Part shown: positions 34,625 to 46,300 of the stretch, piece by piece | How the letters are laid out: every line of letters begins with the position of its first letter | How positions within the stretch are numbered: the first letter of the stretch is position 1 | From: Sipunculus nudus | Lineage: Eukaryota; Annelida; Sipuncula; Golfingiida; Sipunculidae | Length of the DNA: 64,000 nt | Reading direction: 5' to 3' | NCBI GenBank assembly: GCA_026874595.1 | Contig: CM049321.1 | Coordinates: 10,341,979-10,405,978, forward strand | Translations under genes and position numbers: made by a program | The notes under the pieces: model-generated | Databases searched by the model: none | Seen by the model: only the letters and a program-made list of their open reading frames with translations | Told to the model about the DNA's origin: nothing

Positions 34625-34835
34625 ATGTGGCTCTACCAAAGCGAGGCATGACCTAGATACCGAGAATGAGACGGAAGTGGGCGATGATAGGCCTACTCAG
34701 GGAAAATTTTGTAAGTGGAGCTTCTGGCGTGTGAATACTAACAGAGAATATTCTCATTATTCTTCTCATTAATACAGAAAAGCTCACATCCGTTTTCTAA
34801 CAAAACCACCATTCACGGGGAGGGGAATGGGGGGT
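34625..34835 (-). repeat. DIRS right inverted terminal repeat with extension
   Basis: This is the inverse of the left repeat from 34625 to about 34788. A right-end extension follows, ending GGGAATGGGGGGT at 34835, which is copied in the internal complementary region. Confidence 0.9.
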
Positions 34836-35265
34836 ATATTCATATAATGTATGTAACCCCAAAAAAACTATACCCCATTTTTTCTCTATCCCCATCAAAT
34901 ATATCGCCCTCTTTACCTTGTTCCTCATAGAAGCGTAGCCCCGTTTCTATAGTGCCTCCAATTAACCTTGCCAGCAGTCTAGCCCACAGGCTTAACTGCC
35001 GTCAAATGAATGCATGCTTTATTTCAGAGTTTCAGTGGGATACTCTGTACTTTCCATTATTATTTTAACAATGAGCTGACAATATAGTGCTGACTTACCA
35101 AATTAGATATTTTGCTTGTCTATATATAATAAGTATGTTGAGTAGTTATCAAAAGTGCACATTTTGTGATAATTAATGGGTAGTTTAAGTTGACTGGCAT
35201 ATCAGCTCCTTATATATGCTTATGAGTAAACAAACAATGTGTGAAAGCACAACTAGATGACCAGA
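34836..35265. other. Intergenic DNA, nothing recognised
   Basis: No gene or repeat end was recognised. Confidence 0.4.
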
Positions 35266-36372
35266 GGTCGAGCGCTTGCCGGAAGTGAAATGACAGACAG
35301 ATGGGCAGACAGAACATATTGTGGGTTTTCTATTATTTGAATGACCCTCAGCGTTTGCTGAGAAGTTGTGGCCTGTAAAATGACATATCAGACAAAACAA
35401 CAAGGAAGCAGACAAAGCTGAACACAAAAGACTAACAGACAGACATACTGACACATCTGTGATAACAGATTACCAGACAAAAGTGCCGAAGGTATAGAAG
35501 AGCAAAATTAGCGATAGTTTATGTAGATAAGGTTTATAATTTTGGAGATATGGCCAAAACATGATATGTTGGGGAGGTGAAGGTGCAGCGCCCCCTAGTG
35601 GCTATATCCGGAAAATGAAAAATCTGTTTTGAGATATTAGTGTAACACATAAGATGTACCAGTTTTAAAGAATTCCTGAAAAAAAACTGTGGCCTGTAGA
35701 ATGCTATATATGAGACGCAAGAACCAGCAAGTAGGCGGATTTGAGGACAACTGACAAACAGACAGACACACTGACAAAGTCACACAAGATTGAGACCAGA
35801 TGACATTACTAGGTCATGGAGAAGACTCAGGGATAGAAAATAAGCCATAGTTTCTGTAATTGAGGCTTTGGGTTTTAGAAATATGGTCAATATAATGATA
35901 TGTGTGTGAGGGTCAGGTGCAGCGCCACCTAGCAGCCATATCCGGAAAATGAAAAAAAATGTTAAGATATTTTTGTAAAATATAATATGCATCAGTTTCA
36001 AATGCTTCTTTAAAAACTGTGGCCTGTAGAATGCTATATGCGAGACACAAGAATCAGCAAGCAGCCAAATTTGAGGACAACTGACAAACAGACGGACACA
36101 CTGACAAAGTGACACAAGATTGAGACCAGATGACATTATCAGTTTATGGAGAAGACACAGAGGGAAAAAATAAGCTATAGTTTATGTAATTGAGGCTTTG
36201 GGTTTAGAGATATGGCCAATGTAATGATATGTGTGTGAGGGTCGTATGCAGTGCCCCCTAGCAGCAGTATTCAAAAAATGAAAAAAATGTTTCGAGATAC
36301 TAGTGTAGGACTTATGATATGTCAGTTTCAAAATGATTCCTGCAATAATGTGGCCTTTGGCGCAAGATGAAT
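35266..36372. repeat. Tandem repeat, about four diverged 320-330-bp units
   Basis: The phrase TGTGGCCTGTA recurs at about 35370, 35691 and 36021, with TGTGGCCTTTGG at about 36352. Each unit also holds GACAAACAGACAGACACACTGACA, a GATATGTGTGTGAGGGTC motif and GCAGCGCCCCCTAG. Minus-strand frames through the units (for example 35780-36136) are not credible genes. Confidence 0.85.
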
Positions 36373-36870
36373 GAAATCTCGAAATATCTCTATTCACGAG
36401 ATATTTTACGAGATACCGCAAGACTTGTAATAAAATCTTGTAGTACTAGTTGAATGCTACCTGATGCAAAAAACTAGATTACTCTAGCTTTAAAACTGAC
36501 AAAGTTAGAAAAATAAGACCCCTTATTTTCGAATATCATGACTTTTCTCCCAAAATTTGTAACCATGGTTATGGCAAATTTGAGTCCGCTACACACCAGA
36601 TGACAGGCCTTGGAATGACGATTAAAATGAGCTATTGTTGAAGTAGATACAACTATTAGTCACAAAGATATGAAGAAAAAAACGTTTTGAGAAGTTTTGA
36701 TGACCTTGACCTTTGACCTATTTTGACCAAAAACAATAGGGCACCTAGATATTTAATTCTCCATCATCTCTGAAAGTTTCAAGGTGATTGTGGCAAAATT
36801 GTGGCCAGGAGAGTGCAGACAAACAAACAGACATACGCAACTGACCAATATGCTTGCCGAAATCTTTGAT
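36373..36870. repeat. Dispersed repeat with inverted AGGTCA half-sites
   Basis: It contains GACCTTGACCTTTGACCT (36709-36726), the inverse of the half-site cluster at 48.2-49.4 kb, and the typical phrase CTGAAAGTTTCAAGGTGATTG. It ends in a CTTGCCG...CGGCAAG inverted pair (36851-36880). Confidence 0.5.
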
Positions 36871-36879
36871 TCCGGCAAG

Positions 36880-38279
36880 CAAACAACTCATGAGATTTCA
36901 TATCAAGGGATATGCAGATTCTTTGATTTAAGAATCAAGTGTGAAGCATAATGACTGTTTATACACTAGTGTGTTTATGAGTAAACAAATAATTAGTGTT
37001 TGAAAACAAACAACTCAGGATATGTCAGTTTATTACCTAATCAAAGGTAATCAAACTATCTTACACCACACCCAATTTAAGCTGTTAAGCCTATTGTGCT
37101 GTGACATGATGCAAGAAATATCCAAAATAACTGAAATTCTTACATATAGACCAGCAGAATATCTAAATTTGGTAAGTCATTGTAAGGTATTGTCAGCTCA
37201 TTGTCAAAATATTAATGGAAAGTATTGAGTATATATCACACTGAAACTCTGAAACAGAGCATACATTCATTTGCCGGCTGTTTAGCCACTTCCTTAATTA
37301 TTGTATCATACATTGGAGCGAGTATAGAATCCATTTTACATGGAATGGGGTTATGGATGTATACAGACGGACATAATGATGTTTAGGATTCATGTAATGG
37401 AGAAGTTAGAGGCATGTCAATGTCATATCATCAGGCATGTCATGGCTTATGTTGATGTCATCTCATCAGCCATGTCATGGCTTATGTTGATTACTACTAA
37501 TATAAGAGGGTCCAGTCAGTTTAGACCCATCTTGGAAATGAAGATCGGATTCTATACTCGGGCCAATACGTTTATGACATAAAGATAAATAAAAAATTAA
37601 ATGGGAGTGTTTCGTGCCGTAGTCAGTTCACCGGCGGACACAGCATCCATTTATGCTGGCTATGACACTTCCCCCTACTGGCATAGGTCACAATCAAGCA
37701 GAGCACTTATCAGGTGTACAAAACACTCTCAGGAGCGGTGTAACTATTTTCCGTCGGACACATACGGACACTATCTATTCATCTTTGATGGAGTCTGACT
37801 GTACGGCGGGGAGAGATCACCCTGCAGTACTTGGAGGGACCTGTAACATGAAATACCAGTTGGGCAATGGAGAAGCAGTCTTGTATTCATATCTAGAAAT
37901 AAACTTAATATGTATCAAATTATATTGATATATCATCTTTATGTTTACCTGTAGATTTTTTTTATCCTTTGAACTCCCGGAGTTCAGTTGTTGCCATCCT
38001 CCCATACGGGCGTTGTAAATATGCCCGACTGAGACAAAGTAATATCTGATTTCATTCAAAGTAAGTGCCCATACTTTCTTACATACTGATCATTCAGCAA
38101 AAATTTGTGGTCCCAATGGAGTCTAAACATCTGTATTAATGATAATATGTCGGGGTTGTTTGGTGTCCTCCCACTACACGAGGCATATACGTGTCTGAGG
38201 GTTTGCATGGATCCATGCAAACTTGCATAGTATAAACTCTCCCCGCCAGAGGCTGTAGCGCTTGAAACTTGTTCACCAT
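36880..38279. other. Intergenic DNA, no gene recognised
   Basis: A short tandem repeat of about 45 bases (CATGTCATGGCTTATGTTGAT, 37436-37492) is present. Frames of 65-91 codons between 37340 and 38059 have no motif or convincing composition. ACGGACA/CGGCGGACA-type phrases near 37630 and 37760 suggest old repeats. Confidence 0.45.
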
Positions 38280-38299
38280 ATATGTCAGCGCTGCAGACT

Positions 38300-38540
38300 G
38301 TAGCAAAGTCAGGGCCTCCCTTAATACTGTCTGGGACCAAGCTGTACTGTCTGGGGCTCAAAGACACCGTTCAAGACGCCAGAAACAGCTTCAAAATATT
38401 ACTTAAATGCATACAGACACTTACTGAAGTAAATAAAAACTCACATTGTTAATTATATGCATTCTGAATATAAATATACTGGCCAGGAAACCAGCCCGGG
38501 CAACAGAACCAGCCCTAAACAGACCTGAGAACAACAATTA
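38300..38540 (-). repeat. Degraded relative of the 20977-22229 element
   Basis: The phrases GTCTGGGACCAAGCTGTAC, AATATTACTTAAATGCATACAGACAC and, on the minus strand, CTGGTT-TGTTGCCCGGGC match the left arm and interior repeats of the nested element at 20977. The termini are not recognisable. Confidence 0.6.
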
Positions 38541-38699
38541 AATTAACATAAGTTAAATATACTACATATTAAAATATTAACACTTAAAAGATCTTACGAT
38601 TATATTTTTGATAAGAATAAAATTGTTTGGTATATTACCATGGTATACCATCCTAATATATAGAATAATAATATTTTGGAAATAATGCTTTAAAGATAG

Positions 38700-38870
38700 T
38701 AGGATAAGGGTTTAATAAGACTCTGAATTGCACAGTTACCCAAATTAATTATATCTTTTATATAGTACTCACCATGTACTTCCTACTCATGACAGACAGG
38801 TACAGGTACTGGGAATTGTGTGCCTAGGAACAGGTACAAGTACCTGGGGGTTGGTCTTCATGCCAAGCCC
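38700..38870. repeat. Solo arm of the CAGGG-ended element family
   Basis: It contains TACTTCCTACTCATGACAGACAGGTACAGGTACTGG and GGTACAAGTACCTGGG, matching the right arm of the 39585-43196 element (43095-43190). There is no matching left arm or target duplication. It is followed by a G-rich low-complexity run at 38878-38902. Confidence 0.6.
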
Positions 38871-38963
38871 TAGCGCTGGGGGGGGGAGGGGGGAGGGGGG
38901 GGACTCTTTGCCAAAGCAATCTCTGAATACAGCTGTCAGCACCATAATCCATGTAGGACCTCC

Positions 38964-39162
38964 AAGTGCAAGGACTTTTTGTCCAAGGCTATCCCATTTT
39001 GACAGCTGTGAAATAGTTGATGGTGATTTATTACCTGAACCTGAGATAATGTATAGGGTATAGGGTTACCGATTGTGAGGGACCCGTTTGACATGTCACT
39101 ATTTGTCAGAATACTGACATCTGTCAAAATGGGATAGCATGCTGCAAAGAGTCCTAGCACTT
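38964..39162. mobile_element. 199-bp MITE-like inverted-repeat element
   Basis: The left arm (AAGTGCAAGGACTTTTTG...GCTATCCCATTTTGACAG) and the right arm (its near-perfect reverse complement ending GTCCTAGCACTT) are each about 45 bp, with about 110 bp between. No clear target duplication was seen. Confidence 0.7.
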
Positions 39163-39584
39163 CCGGTAACGGCACTCTTATTTTTCCTGAAAGGTTCCTA
39201 TATTAACAATTTTTCTCCTGTTTTAACAGTCTGTTAAGATAAAAATGACACATTTTGCAATTTTTTTTGTGCAAATGTCCAGCATGTATCACAACATATT
39301 TATGTACGCCATGCATGTTCCTGACTTTGGTAAGGAACAATATGCGTAAAAAAAATATACACAAATGTGGTATGCGAAGCACATCTTTACTCAGTCTGTG
39401 ATGAAAATGGGACATTCCCACCAATTTTACTCTTTTTTTTTCACTCTTCATTCAAAGACGTCTGCTCTTTTTTTATGGAACAGAATCAACAGATGCTCTT
39501 TTTTACGATCATTTACCTTTGGCAGGTCTGCATGCATTGTCTGATATTCCAGTCAGATTTGCAATGGGGACCTTCAACTGTAAA

Positions 39585-42500
39585 CAGGGTTGGGGCCAGA
39601 TACAAGTGAAAGTACCTAGGTACAGGTACTTGTTAAATGGCCAAGTACAGGTACTTTAGAAAGTACTTAGTTACAGGTACATTTATTTTATGATCACTTA
39701 AAAACGTTTCTAAAGATAATAATAGCGGCATAAATTCACATATATATGCAAGTTAACAAGCTTTTTTTTAGCTAAGCTGACTATAAGTCATCTGAGCTAT
39801 AGTCGTGGTCCATTGTCCGTTGTCTGTCTGTCTGTCCGTCCCTAAGACTGGAACGTTTCGACACCGTTGGACCTACGAATCTGAAATTCGGCATACAGTT
39901 AGATGTCCCCAAAATCTCCTACCATGCCAAAAATTGGGTCAATAGGACTTTGTTCCTTCGAGATATTAAGGAAAAACCTCAATTTTTTATTAAAAATCTA
40001 TTTTCACACTTCAGGACTGCCTTATATCAAAACCACTCATCTGGTTTTCTTCATATTTACCATAAATATTCCTCTATATAGTTGCTATTTACATGCCAGA
40101 TATTAAGTCAGTATTATATAATTTAAAAAAGTTATGGGCCCAAACATAATGGACTTTGTAAAAAAATCAGGAAGGTATTTGGTCACTTAAGACCAAAAGT
40201 GTTAAAGGTAGGGACTTTTTTCCATTAATACAACTTTAATTAATCAAAATTTAATTGTATACCAAAAATTAGATCAAAATCTGTTAAATTTTTTTAAATA
40301 TTGGCAAAAATATAAAATTGGTACCTTAAATTTTGCCCAACTTTGGCCACGGTACGTTTTTTTCCTGTAAGTACTGTGGATTTAATTTTCACAGCATGTA
40401 TACATAAGGATTTAATCTGTTAAAGTCTGAAATTTGAAAATAAAAGCTGCAAAATTAGGCTAGTTATTGAATTTTTTTGGAGGCTCTTGTTGTATTCCCT
40501 TACATTGTCAAGCAGTCTATTTTGATGACTGTAGGTCATTCAGTGCACATCTCTATGCTCCCCAGGCTGTTAGCATAATTTTAGATGTCCCCAAAATCTC
40601 CTATCATACCGAAAATTGGGTCATTAGGACTTCGTTCCTTCGAGATATTTAGGAAAAAAACTCTGTTTTCCATTAAAAAAGCCATTGTTACACTTCAAGG
40701 CTGCCTAATATCAAAACCACTGATCTGTTTTTGATCGTATTTATTATTCACTTTTTTTCATACATTTTCTATGAACATACCAAAAATTAGGTCAGTATTG
40801 GGTATTATTTTGAAGTTATGGGCCAAAACATAATGCAAATTTTTTAAAAATCAGGAAATATATTTACTCGCCTTACATAAGAATTGCTGAACCCAGAGAC
40901 TTTTTTTCAGGAATATAACTTTATTTAATCAAGATTCAATTGTTTACCCAAAATTAGATCTGAATTTTGCAAATTTGTCAATTATTAGCATAAATAAAAA
41001 ATCAATACCTTAAATTTTGTCCAACTTTGGCACTGTTGATTTAATTTTCACAGCATATATACATAAGGATTTAATCTTTTAAAATCTGGTATTTCAAAGA
41101 AATTGATTGGAAAGAATAGCTTTTATTCATGTTTTCATACACCATGTCACCTAGCCCACCTACCAGTAGTAGTACAGCCTTCACTTGCATTATGTAACCC
41201 ACTCAAGACAGCTTGCCTTGGCCCAGCTTGGACACTACTAGCAGGCTTCCCCTCTGCCCTGCACTCACCCCCCCCCCCAGCTGGTGCATAAACTAGATGA
41301 ATGTTATAATTTTCTGTATTTTATTTTATTCTTGGACATGCTACATTTTACATTTTGTATTTTACCACCAGGGTTACAATGATTAAAGTGTACAATTAAT
41401 TGTGTCCACAAAGTGGTGTATTGCCATGAAAGTGTGGATGTTCATGAGATAAGTAATTCTTTACTTCAAAAGAGTAAAAACTTCACCAGGTGTGAAATTG
41501 ACTATTAATTCCAGTAATAAATTAAAACTGGGATAGTAATTAACACAATGATATTGTTTGTCCCTCATTCAACCAACAGTGTGTATACTTTATTTGAAAA
41601 GATGTTTTATTTTATCAAATTTACTTTTATTTTATTTTGGTGAATAAAATTAAGCATGTACTAAAAACTCCAATGTGCAAAACTTTTTAATAGTGATTCA
41701 AGGAATATTCTTGTAGATGCCATGTTGTGGCATTATTTTCTTTTAAATTCAGTTTAAACATTAATGATTTAAAAATAATAAAATATATGTGTATACATAA
41801 TATGACCCAATATGAGCTACATTCTGGATATATGATGATTGCAACTTTTGCAACAATTCTAATATTTTAACTTATAGTTTCAGTCTTTTACTCTATATAT
41901 AATGATTGCAACTTTTGCAACAATTCTGATATTTTAACTAATATTTTCAGGTTTTTTATTTTAAAAATTTATAAAACCTGTAAATAAAAAAATGATTCAG
42001 ATAAAAACTTCTTAATTAAAAAAATGGATATGCTTAAAAAAATTGGATTATATATAAACTTAAATGCATTATTCCCTTGAAAGTGAAATAAAGGTATTAG
42101 TCCATTCTGTCCACTTGCCTGTCCATCTGTAAATTTTCATATGCATCACAGTATCTCAAAACTTTTACTGTTTTTCTTCATGACAGTCTTGTCAGAGTAT
42201 TAGTTTGCAATCATATATTTAGAACTTTACTATAACCAAGTAGGAGGGCCCCTTTCCTCTTAGCTTTTCATATTCTTATATAAATGAAAAAACATTACAA
42301 TAGAATATTTCTACATCCACATACACCCATCCCAAAGTCAGCCTCAGTAAGCAAGAACAAGATGAATCAGATATATTCATACTTTAATATTTTGTATAAC
42401 TATTCGTCCATAGATACCTATGTACATGCCAGAAATTATGTCAATATTGTGTAATATGTAGACATAGTGGGCATCACAATAATGTACCTTGTCAAGACTA

Positions 42501-43196
42501 AAGAGATATTGTGTCATACAGTCACAAATTCATAAATCATTCATCATCATAGTTAATCATAACATCATATCTGTCAAATTGAAAGCTTGCAGACTACCAT
42601 ACACTTTAGATCCTTCAACAAATAGCCTTATCATCATTCTACTACTGCTTATTACTGCTGTCATTGCATTCATATTTGCTCAAATATATCACAATTTTCA
42701 ACCCCTCCTAAATAAATAAAAAATAAACCACTATATTTGACTCTATTAATCCATCAGTCAGGTAATTTCATTTATCATTTACTCACATATTACATTACAT
42801 TCCTTTATAATAGCCCAACATGTACATGATATTCATAAGCTTTATCGACTCGATATAGTATCACAGTGGAGAAACATTTATAGTCAAATCACGATCAGCT
42901 GAGCGCCGTGACCCATGGGTCCCTTGTTTCAATCAAACAGTATGGAAATTATTGCTAAAGTAAATTCTAAATATAAGTATAAAGTATATTATCACACTGA
43001 TGGCTTGCTGATTATTTTACACTACAGATAATCAGTTTTAATACTTAAAGAGGAAAAAATTTAAAAAATGGAAATGTGAAAATATACCTGGAGTACCTTG
43101 GTACCTGGTACTTCCTACTCATAACCGGCAGGTACAGGTATTGGTACTCTGAAATGTGTACCTAGGTACAGGTACAAGTACCTGGCCCCATCCCTG
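39585..43196. mobile_element. 3.6-kb CAGGG-ended element with 8-bp duplication (hAT-type)
   Basis: The ends are CAGGGTTGGGGCCAG and CTGGCCCCATCCCTG. They continue inward as GGTAC-rich arms (CCTAGGTACAGGTAC). The octamer ACTGTAAA lies immediately outside both ends (39577-39584 and 43197-43204). CAGGG termini with an 8-bp duplication are typical of hAT transposons. No transposase is visible. The interior is mostly the second repeat at 39771-42933, so the original insertion was probably a MITE of about 450 bp. It ends 84 bases before the CENP-E start codon. Confidence 0.88.
39771..42933 (+). mobile_element. Hairpin-ended dispersed element nested in the hAT-type element
   Basis: The left end is the hairpin AGCTGACT-ATA-AGTCATCTGAGCT followed by TCCGTTGTCTGTCTGTCTG. 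The right end is CAGCTGAGCG...GACCCATGGGTC...CTTGTTT with a palindromic core. The same two ends bound 46209-47353. Inside, a segment of about 680 bp is repeated: GATGTCCCCAAAATCTCCTA occurs at about 39902 and 40585, followed each time by CGAGATATT and similar text. No coding sequence or classified superfamily. A Helitron-like origin is possible but the CTRR end is not met. Confidence 0.55.
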
Positions 43197-43280
43197 ACTG
43201 TAAAGTTCAACAACTTGGTCATTAGGCTACTTTCCATTCCTATTAATTTTATTTATTTTTTAGCAGTCTAGTCACCTGAC

Positions 43281-43330
43281 ATGTCAGAGAAGATTAAAGT
43301 CGCAATCAGGGTCCGTCCCCTGATTGACAA
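43281..43330 (+). CDS. CENPE: CENP-E exon 1 (first coding exon)
   Basis: ATG with [16 protein letters not shown], ending before GTAAGT. An acceptor (TTTTTTAG, to 43263) lies 17 bases upstream, so at least one untranslated exon precedes it. The start is chosen because beta-strand 1 of the motor (KVAIRVRPL) begins six residues later, as in family members. Confidence 0.88.
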
Positions 43331-46300
43331 GTAAGTAGTACTTAGTCTTTCACTACTGGTTAACTGAAATGTTCTTTAAATATGATGAAAAAAAATGACT
43401 TTTATTGCATTTTGTCTACTTTAAGATACAAAATGTTTTGTTACGTTGGCTCGCTTATGTATATGTATATATATATATTTATATATAAAACACTGTATTA
43501 CCACCACCATCTTGACATTGATATAGTGGTCTCATTTGCAAGGTGTTCATCCAAGCAGGGTCTTGCATGAGGACCTGTAAAAAAATTGTGGTTGTTTTTT
43601 AAGTGTTTACCTGAGGTTGTTGTTAGGGAAGTTTTTACTGTTTAAGTGTTATATATAAATGTGTGTGATGACTGATCCAGCTAATGAGCGTCCTACACTT
43701 GTAATTAAGATTATCATTATGTATATGTTACCAGCACCTGTACAATAAAGCCAGACATCTGTGTAGAAAGATGTTTTTAATTTATAGTCTGTTTTTGTGT
43801 ACCTGGTTCATATCACCCTGACATAACCTTATGGTAGTTGTACTTGTGAGATTTTTCCTTCAAACATTAAAATACAATAATACATGGTTCTTGTATGATA
43901 TCTTCTGCTTTCTTTACGAATGTGTTCATTTGTTTTGTTCTTTAAGGGAGAAAGACCAAAAGATAGAATGGCAGACCTCAGATACAACAGTCTCGCGACT
44001 TGATAACAGCTCAGTTTACACGTACGGTAAGTTTCACTTTTTTTCTTACTTAGAAAAAATAAAATTAAATTGATAATACCTATTACATGCACATACTAAA
44101 GAGAGGTATTATTAACATACAAACATTTGATCATGTTTATAAATAGTCTAACATGCAATATGACAAGCAGCATGGTAATAGTCAACAATCTGTGTTCTTG
44201 GCTATGGCAACTGATTTCATGTGACAGATAAAATCTTGTAGGGCAAGTAAACCGTAGTTCTTGCTAGGCAAGTACTTTCAAATGTTTATGTTGAACCCTG
44301 CAAGGAGGATACACATCATTGTCCAAATTAGTAATTCTCTGAATTTATCGACTGGCTTTGGTAGTGTTTAGCTATATTATTTAGTCTTCTCACATTACCA
44401 TTCATTAGCTGCAAATTCATGGTGCAATTAAATATCACAACCAGGAGGCTGGAAATCCTCTAAAACACTAGTTAGAAGGTTTATTAGACTAAGTAAGTGC
44501 TGAAGTAATAGCAGTATTGCAACTCTTTAGTTTTAATAAGTAATTCTACTTTTATAAGACATGACCTCTTTTTATACTTTTTCCCATACTGTCATACATT
44601 TTTAGGGGTAAATACTTGCAAAACAAGGGCTAATAAAACTTATTTTAAAACATCATCATCTTCAGGTGGTGATTGAAGGCTGAGTTAAACCAAGTTAGTG
44701 CAGTAGACATACTTTGTCTGTATTTCCTAAAAGTAGCATTTTATTAGGGATAATTTTTTTTCCAATTTTTTACAAAATCACTGGATATATGGAATACTGG
44801 AACATAAATAATATACTTTAATACCTGAAGTTTGTTTAGAAGTATTGCATACTGTAAAACCAGCAAAGATTGTGCTCTTTGGTCTTTTTTTTTGCTCATA
44901 TTTTTTTTCAAACAGTTGTATACTTTTTTTTGCTAAATTCAATAGTTTCTTCAATTGATTCCAGAGTGGCAACACTGAAATAACTTGCCTTCATCTTTCA
45001 GATTGTCACAAACTTTTGCTTGCATATTTCTTATTTCATTCCGTTCCAGACCATGTATACGGGGCAGATTACGGAACAGATGACATCTTTGATGATGTCG
45101 TAACAAGCATCATAGATGGAATCATGGATGGGTACAATGGGACTGTGTTTGCTTATGGTCAGACTTCCTCAGGGAAAACACACACCATGTTTGGTGACAC
45201 AAAAAACCCTGGCATTATTCCGCTGTCCGTGTTTCAGATTTTCAGCCATATTGAGAATGTAAGTATTTAAAAATGCCCGACAGCCCTATAGATCATTGGT
45301 GATTTAAAAAATGCCTGACAGCCCTATAGATTATTGGTGATTTACATGTTTAAAAGTACATATTTTGACATTTTTAAATTGATTAGTAATATCAATAAGT
45401 CGGTCTGCTCATAAATTTGTGTCTATTGTAGTCTCTTAGAAGGTGTTCAATTTTTATTATTTTTTTTTTATTCTCCTTATAATCTTTAAATTAATACATA
45501 AACTATAATGTTGTAATTAATTCCGTTTTACTTATGTAAACCATTTGCTAGAATGGTATCGAGAACATATAAAGTAAGTAGTTTTTAAGTTTTTAAATTG
45601 ACTGCTGGTTAAATCCTGATTTAGTTGTTACTCCTCAGGACTACTGCCAAGCCTGCCTAATATATCCAACAACTTGGCGCTTATTTGAGTACATGAATAG
45701 CACTTTTTGTTATTCTTTCATGACCCATAGGCTACATGTTTAATTTTTCAAAAGATAACTTTGATTTTTTTTTTTTTATTAGGGCAAGTACAAGTTTATT
45801 GATAATGTATATTAATGCACCAGATGTAAAGATACAAGAAAATTAAGATTTAATTCATTTTAAGGTAGTTACTAGTCACAAGTGTGAACAGCAGAAGATG
45901 TTCTTCTTTTGCAATCAATATAATTCATATTGTAGGTCTTTAATATATCATTCACAGTTTGTTTGTGGAGATCTTGCTTGATTCAGGGCTTACTGTATGA
46001 TAATACTTAATAATCTGCTGTAATTTGTGTATATTATTTCAGACCCCAGATCGTGAATATCTCCTGCGTATTTCGTTCATGGAGATCTACAACGACCATG
46101 TGTATGATCTACTTGGTGACATTAACAAAAGTCTGGAGGTCAGAGAGGACAAGGTCAGTATAAGATTTTTAACGTTTCAAATCTGAGTATACATATATTT
46201 CTTACCTCAGCTGACTGAAAGTCATCTGAGCTATAATTATCACAGTTGTCAGTCTGTTCAGTCGTCCATTAACAGGGCACAAATCAGAAAGGATTGATCT

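Larger units (their letters stand above)
28226..34835 (+). mobile_element. DIRS-type tyrosine-recombinase retrotransposon, degraded, 6.6 kb
   Basis: The element is much richer in GC than its surroundings. It has inverted terminal repeats (28226-28411 and 34625-34835) and an internal complementary region (34466-34577). The left half of that region is complementary to the outermost left end, the right half to the outermost right end, and they meet at AAAAC/CCCCC: the DIRS signature. Contents in order are a Cys-rich ORF1 start, two copies of the gag-like gene (a 1431-bp internal duplication), reverse transcriptase, RNase H and a tyrosine recombinase. Several frameshifts and stops disable it. There is no target duplication, as expected for recombinase-mediated integration. 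Both ends contain GT, so the empty site is predicted to read ACAAATAT-GT-ATATTCAT. Confidence 0.92.
43331..46042 (+). other. CENP-E introns 1-3
   Basis: Introns at 43331-43946, 44027-45049 and 45259-46042. They are AT-rich with no other gene or transposon end recognised. A short duplicated phrase (GCC-GACAGCCCTATAGAT-ATTGGTGATTTA) lies just after exon 3 (about 45275-45345). Confidence 0.7.

Noticed and set aside
35780-36136. 118-codon minus-strand frame with hydrophobic stretches
   Set aside because: It spans units of a tandem repeat; the apparent protein repeats follow the DNA repeats.
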